This document shows, in pieces, positions 26,910 to 34,646 of a stretch of DNA of 50,483 bases. Each line of letters begins with the position of its first letter. Within the stretch, counting starts at the first letter, position 1. The notes under the pieces are model-generated. The model had not been told where the DNA came from. It made no database searches and saw nothing but the letters and a program-made list of their open reading frames with translations. A program made the translations under genes and the position numbers. This DNA is from Gemmatimonadota bacterium (GTDB taxonomy: Bacteria; Gemmatimonadota; Gemmatimonadetes; Longimicrobiales; Gaopeijiaceae): positions 1-50,483 of the forward strand of contig JAPPGI010000174.1 in NCBI GenBank assembly GCA_028874985.1. The letters are read 5' to 3'.

Positions 26910-28127
26910 TCAGTCCTTTCCGCCACGCCTCGGGGGGGGCTTTGAAGCTCCCGACCGCCGGGATGCGGGCCGCGCCTTGGGTGCGGAGCGCTTGGGTGCG
27001 GAAGCCTTGGGGGGCGGGCGCCTTGCGGGCGCCCGCACCTTGGCACTGGAACGCCTGGGGGCAGCCGGCTTGACCTTGGATGACGTCCTGGACGGGGCGG
27101 ACCGGGCCGTGCCGCCGGACCGTCTCGATGTGGACGGTCGTACCTTGGGGGTCGTCCGCCGCGTCGGCGTTGTCCGCACTGCAGGTGCGCCTCGTCTGCC
27201 GGTGGCGGGCCGCGCCTTCGGTCTGGGTGTCCGGGTCGGCGTCGAGCGGACCCTGGGCGGAGACCCGGTTCGGGTTCTGAGCTTCGGGGGTGTCCCGCGC
27301 GTCGGCGCGGGCGCCGCCTCACTCCGGGGGCGGGCCCGGCGTGTGTTCGAAGCCTCTCCGGACCGTCTCCTTCCGCCGGCGTTTCCAGCCTCCGTACGGG
27401 TCCCCCGGGAGACTGCCCTCGGGCTCGGTCGTTTCCTGTCGTTGTCGGTCACACGATCCCTCGGATCCTCCTTGTAGCGGGGCCCGAAGAGAGGAGACCC
27501 GCGCACGATGCGGTCACCGGATCTGCCGCGGGGCTTCGCCTGGCCGCGTGACCTGTATCCTCCCGGGGTCAGATACCCGCTTCCGTGGTCGTGGTACGCG
27601 TAACGGTGCGAACGGTAGTGGCGTGCCCCGTGGTAGTGCGGATGCCGCCAGGTCCATCCACCGAACCAGAAGGGGCCGAAGGCGAACCGGTAGAAACGCA
27701 CCTGGCGGAAGGAGTGCCAGCCCGGGAGACCGGACCACCACCACGCATGATAAGGATTCCACCAGCCGAAGCCCGGGTATCCGACGAGGACATACGTGTT
27801 GCAGTCCCAGGGATGGTACCAGAAGACGTCCCAGCAGTCGAAGGGGCTCCATCCTCCGTATCCTCCGTGGTGCCCGTGCCCGGCCCGGTGGCCGGAATGG
27901 CCAGGCCCGGGAGAGGATCCGTAGTAAGCCGATGCGGCCAACCCCGGCACGGCGCCGCCGGACTGCGGTTGATACGCCAATCCCGGGGATACACCGGGCC
28001 GGTGGGCGGAGTGGGTCCCCGACGCCAACCCTATTCCGATCGAAAAGTGGGTGGATTCCTGCGCGGCGGCCGTTGCCGGAATTCCCAGCGACGCCGCGGC
28101 AATCAGGAGCATGTTCGCGTTCTTCAT
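26910..28127 (-). CDS. Exported aromatic/His-rich protein with a histone-like basic tail
   Basis: No family recognised. 405 residues from ATG 28127, with GGAGG seven bases upstream. Signal peptide 1-22 (MKNANMLLIAAASLG, ATAAA|QES). Residues 25-92 are Gly/His/Ser-rich; 93-185 are packed with Trp, Tyr, Phe and His (WWNPYHAWWWSG, FGPFWFGGWTWRHPHYHG) and contain two Cys at about 98 and 109 flanking DVFWYHPWD. Residues 190-405 are low-complexity and strongly basic, with imperfect Pro/Ser/Thr/Arg/Lys units such as PKVRPSTSRRS, SKVKPAAPRRSS and PKARPASRRSG, like histone H1 tails. Exported, probably binding something anionic (nucleic acid, LPS or another wall polymer); that is inference. A longer open frame upstream lacks a start with a ribosome binding site. 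Confidence 0.75.
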   Translation of the reverse strand: MKNANMLLIAAASLGIPATAAAQESTHFSIGIGLASGTHSAHRPGVSPGLAYQPQSGGAVPGLAASAYYGSSPGPGHSGHRAGHGHHGGYGGWSPFDCWDVFWYHPWDCNTYVLVGYPGFGWWNPYHAWWWSGLPGWHSFRQVRFYRFAFGPFWFGGWTWRHPHYHGARHYRSHRYAYHDHGSGYLTPGGYRSRGQAKPRGRSGDRIVRGSPLFGPRYKEDPRDRVTDNDRKRPSPRAVSRGTRTEAGNAGGRRRSGEASNTRRARPRSEAAPAPTRGTPPKLRTRTGSPPRVRSTPTRTPRPKARPATGRRGAPAVRTTPTRRTTPKVRPSTSRRSGGTARSAPSRTSSKVKPAAPRRSSAKVRAPARRPPPKASAPKRSAPKARPASRRSGASKPPPRRGGKD

Positions 28128-28281
28128 GTCACGACCTCCGGATGTGAGGATTCGCCAACATCTCTGTGAAACAACACCGCTCGACGCGGCGCGTTTCAGC
28201 CCTGCGGGGTGGCCGCTCGCGGCCACGGGAGATTCCAATGCATTGATCGTGCCAAGACGGGTGAATTCCCTATAACTCATT

Positions 28282-28768
28282 GTGCCGCAGCGATATGCGA
28301 ACCAGTGTCAATTTCGTTTCCCGGGGGGGTTGTCCCCAATGCGGTACACTGTCGGGGTGGATTTGCGGACGTTCCTTCCCACCGGGACGCTACGGGGCGC
28401 GACCGGGAACCCGGCTGCTTCCGATCGGTTGTCCGGGGGCCGGGAGTTTCCCGCTGCGCGGCGACGCGTTTCCGGGTGCGCACGGCTGTTGTCCGTGGCG
28501 ACAACCCGGTGTGGGCTGGAGCGGGCACTTGCCAATCCCCCAATCGGAGTGAATCTTGATTACATCGGCGCCGCGCCGAAGTACGACAGCATCACGATGC
28601 CTTGCGCGGCGCGTTTTTCGGACCCGGGCGCCATTTCGAGAGATCCGCGTGCAGGCGGTGGCCTCGCGCGAAAGGCGCGGAGCCGTCGCCAGCAGGAGAG
28701 CAGCAGGCCCGGCGGGTCCGTATGACCGCTCAACTTGGAAGGTGCTCTTCCGGGAAGGTGTTGCTACC
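28282..28768 (+). promoter_or_regulatory. Structured leader region of rho
   Basis: Part of a 641-base gap between the basic exported protein and rho. It holds GGGG/CCCC around TTG at 28326-28337, a composite hairpin with CCGGG (28472-28476)/CCCGG (28505-28509) enclosing TTGTC (28489-28493)/GACAA (28500-28504), and then the terminator listed separately. No convincing promoter was found; on the minus strand TTGACA (complement of 28306-28311) and CACAAT (complement of 28279-28284) are 21 bases apart, too far to be sure. The stretch 28128-28281 shows nothing else. Confidence 0.4.
28568..28618 (+). terminator. Intrinsic terminator/attenuator upstream of rho
   Basis: GCGCCGCGC (28568-28576) pairs with GCGCGGCGC (28604-28612) over nine bases with a 27-base loop that itself contains CATCACGATG; TTTTT follows at 28614-28618. 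It stands about 150 bases before the rho start. Rho is autoregulated by premature termination in other bacteria, so this may be an attenuator; it could also end an upstream small RNA. Confidence 0.55.
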
Positions 28769-30145
28769 GTGACCGATGACATGGCCCCAGAACAGACTGG
28801 ATCCGGACAGACCGGTGGAGGCCCGGCCCCTGGCGAGTCCGCCGCGACCCCCGAGGCGGGTTCGGCCGGCGAGGCGGCCGCAGCCGCCTCCGCGTCGAAA
28901 GCGCCGGTAGCCCGGCAGCCTCGGCGCGGTCGGCGGGCACGGGGACGTCCCCGCCATCGAGGTGGACCGTCCCGCCACCACGAGGGGGCGGACCACCAGC
29001 AGCGCGAGCCCGGGGAACTCCTCGGCGTTCTGGAGGTCCTGTCGACCGGTTCGGGTTTCATCCGCCGTCCCGATGATGGGTATGTGCCGGGCAGGAACGA
29101 CATCTACGTCGGATCCCGGCTCATTCACAGGTTCGGCCTGCGTACCGGAGACGAGCTGGCGGGCATCGTCGGGCGCCGCCCGCGCAACGGCAAGAGTCCG
29201 CCGCTACGCTACCTGGAGCGGGTCAACGGGCAGCCCCCCGACAGCGCTGCCAGGCGGCCGGACTTCAACCGGCTGAGCGCAATGCACCCCAGGCACCAGC
29301 TGAAGATGGAATGCGGGCGGATCCACGCCGGCGAACCGGACATGACCAACCGGGTGATCGACCTCTTCTGTCCCATCGGCAAGGGGCAGCGCGCGTTGAT
29401 CGTCGCACCCGCGAAGGCCGGAAAGACCACCGTCCTGCAGGCCGTCGCGGAAGGAGTCGAAAGGAACCATCCGGAGTGCGAGCTGATCATCCTGCTGGTG
29501 GACGAGCGTCCGGAAGAAGTCACCGAGATGGAGATGTGCGGTTTCGGTGAAGTCATCGCGTCGACCTTCGACCTCACCGCCGAGCGCCACTGCCAGGTAG
29601 CGGAGATGACGCTTGAGCGGGCGCGGCGGCGGGTCGAGGCCGGCAAGCACGTCGTCATCATCCTTGATTCCATTACCCGCCTGGCCAGGGCCCACAACAC
29701 CGTGCACGAAGGCAGCGGCCGAACGCTTTCCGGGGGACTTGACGCCAATTCGCTTGAGAAGCCGAAGCGGTTCCTGGGAAGTGCGCGGCTCATCAGGGAG
29801 GACCAGGGGGGTGGGTCGCTGACCATTATCGCGACCGCGCTTGTGGACACCGGCTCGCGCATGGACCAGGTGATCTTCGAGGAGTTCAAGGGCACCGGGA
29901 ACAGCGAACTGGTGCTCAGCCGCGAGCTGGCCGACCGCCGGATATTCCCGGCCATCGACCTCAGGGCGTCCGCCACCAGGAAGGAGGAGCTGCTGCTCTC
30001 GCCCGAAGCGCTCCGGCTGTCCAGGGCGATGAGGAGGCGGCTCTCGTCGTCGCTTCCCGCGGAGGCCATGGAAGAACTCCTGGGTGTGATGCGCCAGACC
30101 CGCTCCAACGACGAACTGATCGCAGTGGCGCTGGAGAGGATGTAG
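28769..30145 (+). CDS. rho: Transcription termination factor Rho
   Basis: Hexameric RNA-dependent ATPase/helicase that ends transcription. 458 residues from GTG 28769 (GGGAAGG about 10 bases upstream; ATG 28781 is the alternative). An extension of about 75 residues, first acidic then Arg/Gly/His-rich (QPRRGRRARGRPRHRGG), replaces the usual short N-terminus, as in many GC-rich bacteria. Then come the RNA-binding OB fold (LLGVLEVLSTGSGFIRRP, about 90-160), Walker A APAKAGKTTVLQAV (about 212), Walker B HVVIILDSITRLARAHN (about 297), Q-loop/R-loop region around SGGLDANSLEKPKRFLGSAR and the conserved DRRIFPAIDLRASATRKEELL. Converges with the SRPBCC gene 13 bases away. Confidence 0.97.
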   Translation: MTDDMAPEQTGSGQTGGGPAPGESAATPEAGSAGEAAAAASASKAPVARQPRRGRRARGRPRHRGGPSRHHEGADHQQREPGELLGVLEVLSTGSGFIRRPDDGYVPGRNDIYVGSRLIHRFGLRTGDELAGIVGRRPRNGKSPPLRYLERVNGQPPDSAARRPDFNRLSAMHPRHQLKMECGRIHAGEPDMTNRVIDLFCPIGKGQRALIVAPAKAGKTTVLQAVAEGVERNHPECELIILLVDERPEEVTEMEMCGFGEVIASTFDLTAERHCQVAEMTLERARRRVEAGKHVVIILDSITRLARAHNTVHEGSGRTLSGGLDANSLEKPKRFLGSARLIREDQGGGSLTIIATALVDTGSRMDQVIFEEFKGTGNSELVLSRELADRRIFPAIDLRASATRKEELLLSPEALRLSRAMRRRLSSSLPAEAMEELLGVMRQTRSNDELIAVALERM

Positions 30146-30158
30146 CGGCCTGGAGCCG

Positions 30159-30773
30159 CTACGGCGCACCACCTTCCACGCGCGCCTTGAGCCGCGTCAG
30201 GCTTTCCCTGAGCTGGCGCCCCTGGGACTCCTCCAGGTTGAGGGCGGTCCAGCCCAGCAGGGGATTCCACCCCAGGTCCGCCCGCTCGGTCCAGCTCACG
30301 AGCGAGCCTCGCGGATGCGGCTGGACGGCGATCGTGCCCTCGAAGCGGATGGCTCCGTCTTCCACCTCGACCAGGTAGTCGACTCCCGGATTGTCCCGGC
30401 CGGGGTCCGCAGGGGGTGGCCGTGATTCCACCAGGGTCAGTGAGCCCGACCCCAGCGCCGGGTCGTCCCACACGCGACGCGCTCCGGCTCCCGCGGAGGG
30501 ACCCTCCAGGCGCGACTCCACTTCGCCCCAGGGCGTCCATTCCGTCCAGGTTGCCAGGTTGTCGAGAAGAGGGAAGACGGCCTCGGGCGGAGCCGAGATT
30601 TCCACCGTTCCGGTCACCTCGACGGTTGCCGGCAGCAGGATCCCCACCAGCACGAAGGTGCCGGCGAGCAGGGCCAGGAGCGCGGCGACAAGCGCACCGG
30701 GTTTCGCTACGGAACCGAACACGGCGGGACGGTGGACCCCCTGTCGTCGCCGACCCTGGCAGCCCACGTTCAT
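30159..30773 (-). CDS. SRPBCC-domain membrane-anchored protein
   Basis: 204 residues from ATG 30773. A single membrane helix at about 24-48 (KPGALVAALLALLAGTFVLVGILLP) is followed by an SRPBCC/polyketide-cyclase-like domain beginning VEVTGTVEISAPPEAVFPLLDNLATWTEWTPWG, with the typical SLVSWTERADLGWNPLLGW later. Such domains bind small hydrophobic ligands; the ligand here cannot be told. The ATG overlaps the stop of the upstream aminotransferase (ATGA), so the pair is translationally coupled. Confidence 0.8.
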   Translation of the reverse strand: MNVGCQGRRRQGVHRPAVFGSVAKPGALVAALLALLAGTFVLVGILLPATVEVTGTVEISAPPEAVFPLLDNLATWTEWTPWGEVESRLEGPSAGAGARRVWDDPALGSGSLTLVESRPPPADPGRDNPGVDYLVEVEDGAIRFEGTIAVQPHPRGSLVSWTERADLGWNPLLGWTALNLEESQGRQLRESLTRLKARVEGGAP

Positions 30774-31930
30774 CCGAAGAACCGGCCCAGGCGCTCCACC
30801 GCGCGTTCCAGTGTCGCGGCCCGCTTGCAGAAGGCGAAACGAACCAGCTTCCGGCCGTCTTCGGGCCTGCTGTAGAAGGACGAGCCGGGCACCGCGGCCA
30901 CGCCGCACTCCCGCGCCAGGAAGGTGCTGAAGGCCACGTCGTCGAGGGTGCTGAGAGCGGAGAAGTCGGCCATCACGTAGTAGGCGCCTTCGGGTGGACG
31001 GCACCGGAAGCCGGATTCGCGGAGTCCACGGTGGAGAATGTCCCGCCGCCGGGTGTAGTCGGCGGCGAGACCGTCGTAGTATTCGCGTCGCAGTGACGAG
31101 ATCCCGGCCGCACACGCCTCCTGGAGGGGGGCGGGGGCGCCGACGGTCAGGAAGTCGTGGACCTTGCGGATCGCCGAGTTCAGGGAGTGCGGCGCGACGA
31201 TCGTGCCGATCCGCCAGCCGGTCACGCTGAAACTCTTGGACAGCCCCGAAATGATTACGGTGCGCTCCCGCATCCCGGGAAGCGTGGCGAGCGGGATGTG
31301 CTCGCCCTCGAAGATGATGTGTTCGTAGATTTCGTCCGTGATTGCGAGAAGGTCGTGGTGCCTGCAGATCTCGGCGAGCGCCATCATCTCGGCCCGGTCG
31401 AAGACGCGCCCCGAGGGGTTGTTGGGGGTGTTGACCACGATGGCCCGCGTGCGTTCGGTGACCGCACTTCGCAGGCGCTCGGGGTCGAGGCGGAAGTCCG
31501 GGAGCGAGAGGGGCACGAAGACCGGAGACGCGGCACAGAGCACCGCGTCCGGACCGTAGTTCTCGTAGAAGGGCTCGAGAACGACGACCTCCTCGCCCGG
31601 GTCGACGGCCGCGAGCATCACGGCCGCCATGGCCTCGGTCGCCCCGCAGGTGACCGTGATCTCCCGGTCCGCATCGACGTCGAGCCCATACCACTCGGCG
31701 TACTTGGCCGCCAGCGCCGCGCGCAGGCCGGGAGTGCCCCAGGTGATCGCGTACTGGTTGACGTCGTCGCGGATGGCCCGGCAGGCGGCGTCCTTGAGAA
31801 GCTGTGGGGCGGGGAAGTCGGGGAATCCCTGGGCGAGGTTGATCGCGCCGTGGCGCTCCGCCACCCGGGTCATGTCTCGAATGACCGATTCGGTAAATGT
31901 ATGGGTTCGTGCGGCCGTACGCTGGCTCAT
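30770..31930 (-). CDS. Class I PLP-dependent aminotransferase
   Basis: 386 residues from ATG 31930 (MSQRTAARTHTFTESVIR). Fold type I aminotransferase: AINLAQGFPDFPAP (about 30) is characteristic of the kynurenine/methionine aminotransferase-like group (YbdL, KAT), VNTPNNPSGRVF and DEIYEHIIFEGEH are the cofactor-binding segments, and the PLP lysine is in SGLSKSFSVTGWRIG (about 228). Substrate cannot be fixed from sequence; methionine, glutamine or kynurenine are the family choices. The ribosome binding site is weak. The gene is divergent from the winged-helix protein, and the two start codons are only 100 bases apart. Confidence 0.9.
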   Translation of the reverse strand: MSQRTAARTHTFTESVIRDMTRVAERHGAINLAQGFPDFPAPQLLKDAACRAIRDDVNQYAITWGTPGLRAALAAKYAEWYGLDVDADREITVTCGATEAMAAVMLAAVDPGEEVVVLEPFYENYGPDAVLCAASPVFVPLSLPDFRLDPERLRSAVTERTRAIVVNTPNNPSGRVFDRAEMMALAEICRHHDLLAITDEIYEHIIFEGEHIPLATLPGMRERTVIISGLSKSFSVTGWRIGTIVAPHSLNSAIRKVHDFLTVGAPAPLQEACAAGISSLRREYYDGLAADYTRRRDILHRGLRESGFRCRPPEGAYYVMADFSALSTLDDVAFSTFLARECGVAAVPGSSFYSRPEDGRKLVRFAFCKRAATLERAVERLGRFFG

Positions 31931-31966
31931 GACCGAAGAATAGGCGGGCGAAATGCCACATGCCAG

Positions 31967-31996
31967 TTGACGGCCTCTCTCTTCATCTCTTATGTT
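31967..31996 (+). promoter_or_regulatory. Sigma-70-type promoter of the winged-helix gene
   Basis: TTGACG (31967-31972), 18-base spacer, TATGTT (31991-31996); transcription should start near 32003, leaving a leader of about 28 bases. One of the best promoter matches in the window. Confidence 0.6.
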
Positions 31997-32030
31997 GTGG
32001 ACACGCAACGTCCACCTCAGGGAACCCCCG

Positions 32031-33536
32031 ATGACCCAATCGACCGACCCCCGCTATCATGACGCGATGGAGCGCCTTCTCGGCTGCGCGGTCCTCTTCC
32101 ACGGTGCCGAAAACCTGGCTGACCTCGCAGAAATCGATTTCGGAACACTTCTGGAGCAGAGTGGTCTGGGAATGTCCGCTTCTGACCTGGAGTTCATCGA
32201 CGCGGCCGAGGCCCTGCGCTCGGAGATACAGATAGGGAAAGAGTTTGCGGGTGTTCTTGAGCGCATGGACAGGCGTTCCCGAACGATCGCCGCCAAGCGC
32301 ACCTATGCCCATGTCCCCCAGAAGCTGGCGGTTCTCGGGGACGAGTTCGGGGTGAGCCGGGAGCGTGCGCGCCAGTTGGAAGTCCGGCTTCGCTGGGTGG
32401 TCGAGGAGGCTGCGTCCGGAGCCGTGCAACGGGCCGCCGACTGGCTCGTGCGGGCGGTCGGGGCGGCAGCCACACCGGCGAGATTCCAGAGAATCCTGGA
32501 CTTGCTTGTGGACGATGCTCCGCCGGAGTGGAGGAGCGCGGCCGAGGTTGCGGTCATGAAGCAGGGCGGGTACGAATACCTTGACGGGGTTGTGGCGAAC
32601 GGGGTGTTCCGAGGTTTGGTGGAGGAGGCGCGGCGGCTTGCTCCGCGGTTCGCCAACGAGGCGGGCGTGATCGACGAAAAGGGACTTCGCCGGGAGATCG
32701 GCGCGGACGGAATATCCGAGTGGGAGGCCCTGGCGCGGAACGCCCGGCTGGTGCGGGTGGGTGGCAGCCTTGTGCTCCGGGACACGCGGCGCGTCCGCGT
32801 TTTCCTGGCCCTGAGCGACATCGGCGAGCCGTCCACAAGGGATGTGATTGCGGACTTGGCCGGGCTCACCGACAACTCGTCGCTTTCCAGCCTCCTTTCA
32901 TCCGATCCTCTCTTCGTCCGGTTCACCAAGGACAAGTGGGGTCTGAGGGACTGGACGGACGAGCCCTACGAAGGGGTGGTCGAGGCGATCATGCGACGAA
33001 TCGCGAAAGCCGGTGGCGTCGTCAGCGTCCAGTCGCTGGTCGAGGAGATCCCGGACCGGTTCGAGGTTCTCCCCGCCACCGTGCGCAACTACCTGGGCAC
33101 GAGAAAATTCGCGGTCGACGGGGATTTCGTACGGGTCGTCGCCGCACCTGTCGCGCCACCCAGGAATCTCGCCGATGCCAGGGATGTGGTATGGTCGCGG
33201 GACGGCACGCCTGCTCTTCACTTCGAGGCGGGTGTGCATCACCTGAAGGGCAACAGCCAGAAGGTGTCGGTCGCGGTCGCACAGCACCTCGGCGTCGGCC
33301 TCGACGGCTCGATAAAGATCCCGTTCGAGCACCCCCGGGGGGTGGATGACGCATCCGTGATCTGGCGGTCCTACGACCCGAACGGACCGGAGATCGGCCG
33401 CCTGCGGGAGGCCCTCCTGGAGTCTGGTGTGCAACCCGGCGAAGAGGTGTTCGTCGTGCTCAGACGCGAAGGTCTGCGGCTCCTCACCGACGCCTCGCAA
33501 TTCGTGAACAGGAAACCGGCACCTGCCGAAGACTGA
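32031..33536 (+). CDS. Sigma-region-4-like / winged-helix DNA-binding protein, function unknown
   Basis: 501 residues from ATG 32031; TTG 31992 is possible but would lie on the predicted -10. N-terminal helical region (1-90), then a segment matching sigma-70 region 4 (about 92-121: KLAVLGDEFGVSRERARQLEV), where VSRERARQLE is the recognition-helix signature. A helical middle follows, then two HARE/winged-helix-like units: about 253-311 (STRDVIADLAGL to KWGLRDW) and about 313-370 (VVSVQSLVEEIPDRF, TVRNYLGTRKFAV). The C-terminal domain (about 385-495, with GNSQKVSVAVAQHLGVGLDG) is unfamiliar. No regions 2 or 3 of sigma, no catalytic motif, no export signal. It stands alone with its own promoter. 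Could be a regulator that touches RNA polymerase or the DNA-recognition part of a system whose partners lie elsewhere; both are guesses. Confidence 0.8.
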   Translation: MTQSTDPRYHDAMERLLGCAVLFHGAENLADLAEIDFGTLLEQSGLGMSASDLEFIDAAEALRSEIQIGKEFAGVLERMDRRSRTIAAKRTYAHVPQKLAVLGDEFGVSRERARQLEVRLRWVVEEAASGAVQRAADWLVRAVGAAATPARFQRILDLLVDDAPPEWRSAAEVAVMKQGGYEYLDGVVANGVFRGLVEEARRLAPRFANEAGVIDEKGLRREIGADGISEWEALARNARLVRVGGSLVLRDTRRVRVFLALSDIGEPSTRDVIADLAGLTDNSSLSSLLSSDPLFVRFTKDKWGLRDWTDEPYEGVVEAIMRRIAKAGGVVSVQSLVEEIPDRFEVLPATVRNYLGTRKFAVDGDFVRVVAAPVAPPRNLADARDVVWSRDGTPALHFEAGVHHLKGNSQKVSVAVAQHLGVGLDGSIKIPFEHPRGVDDASVIWRSYDPNGPEIGRLREALLESGVQPGEEVFVVLRREGLRLLTDASQFVNRKPAPAED

Positions 33537-33539
33537 TCG

Positions 33540-34646
33540 CTATCGGACTCGTGGCTCGCCCCCTGCGCCTTCGCGGTTCCGGTTGACGAGCACGACCCCC
33601 CAGGTGAGAACGGGCAGCACGAAGACCGCCAGGTATCCGTAGGTGATGTAGCCGTAGCCCCTGGCGACCAGAGGGATGAGCCCGAACCGGGCCATGACCG
33701 CGCCGAGCCCCAACATCGCCAGCGCCGCCCCCACCCGGATGGCGACGGGAAGTTCCCGGTCCCGTGCCCGGCGGCTGCGGGCGATGCGCTCGTTCACCGC
33801 GTGCAGGAGGCCGGCCCCGGTCTCGGCCAGCGTGCCGAAAAGCACCACCTGGAACGCGACCTGGAAGCCGCGGGATCCAAGCATCTCCAACATATGATTA
33901 ACCGGTATCGATTCTGTCAATATCTGCGGATATTCACCCGCGATCGCGACAAGGAAGAGCAGTGCCGGAACCATCGCGATGGGCCCGGTCAGGAGTCCCG
34001 CGATGAAGGTGTCCCTGCGGCTGCGGTGGTGGCGGATGGTGATGAGGACGGCGGGGAGCGCGCCCAGGTTGTACCCCGCATACTGCAGTCCACCCAGGAT
34101 CCAGTTCCCCCGGATGCCGCCGCCGGCCAGAGAGGCCTCGATGGCCGGGCCGAAGCTGCGAACGCATAGGACGAAGAAAACGATGTACACGAGGTAGAGG
34201 ACGGCCGACCAGGCGGTGAAGGCCCTCTCGATCACCCGGTTGCCGCCGAAGACGAGGAAACCGACCAGCACGAGAATCCCGACGACGCCGGCCAGGTAGG
34301 GGAGCCCGAAGGCCCTCTCTGCAATCGACCCGGCGGCGGCGGCGATCACGGCGAGGACGATCATCATGAGGGCGACGTACAGCACCTCGAAGGCCACCCA
34401 CCACGGACCTAGCAATCTCTGAAAGAAGCTGCGGTACTCGAACGCCCGGAACACGCGCGCGAATTCATAGCTGACGATGCATACGGCGCTCCAGACGGCG
34501 GTGGCCAGGGCCATGGCCAACAGTCCCCCGAGGGGTCCGCGCGAGAGAAAGAACTCGGCCAGCTCCCGTCCGGTGCCGTATCCGCCGGCGATTACCACCG
34601 ACTGGAAGACGAAGCCCGGAAGAAGGTAGCGGCGCAGGGCGTTCAT
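33540..34646 (-). CDS. YkvI-like integral membrane protein
   Basis: 368 residues with about 10 hydrophobic segments spread over the whole length, related to the YkvI family and more distantly to amino-acid transporters. The N-terminus LRRYLLPGFVFQSVVIAGGYGTGRELAEFF is diagnostic of the family. Four-base overlap (ATGA) with the dehydratase upstream indicates coupling. A role in moving serine, threonine or their products is suggested by that partner only; no direct evidence exists in the sequence. Confidence 0.85.
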   Translation of the reverse strand: MNALRRYLLPGFVFQSVVIAGGYGTGRELAEFFLSRGPLGGLLAMALATAVWSAVCIVSYEFARVFRAFEYRSFFQRLLGPWWVAFEVLYVALMMIVLAVIAAAAGSIAERAFGLPYLAGVVGILVLVGFLVFGGNRVIERAFTAWSAVLYLVYIVFFVLCVRSFGPAIEASLAGGGIRGNWILGGLQYAGYNLGALPAVLITIRHHRSRRDTFIAGLLTGPIAMVPALLFLVAIAGEYPQILTESIPVNHMLEMLGSRGFQVAFQVVLFGTLAETGAGLLHAVNERIARSRRARDRELPVAIRVGAALAMLGLGAVMARFGLIPLVARGYGYITYGYLAVFVLPVLTWGVVLVNRNREGAGGEPRVR

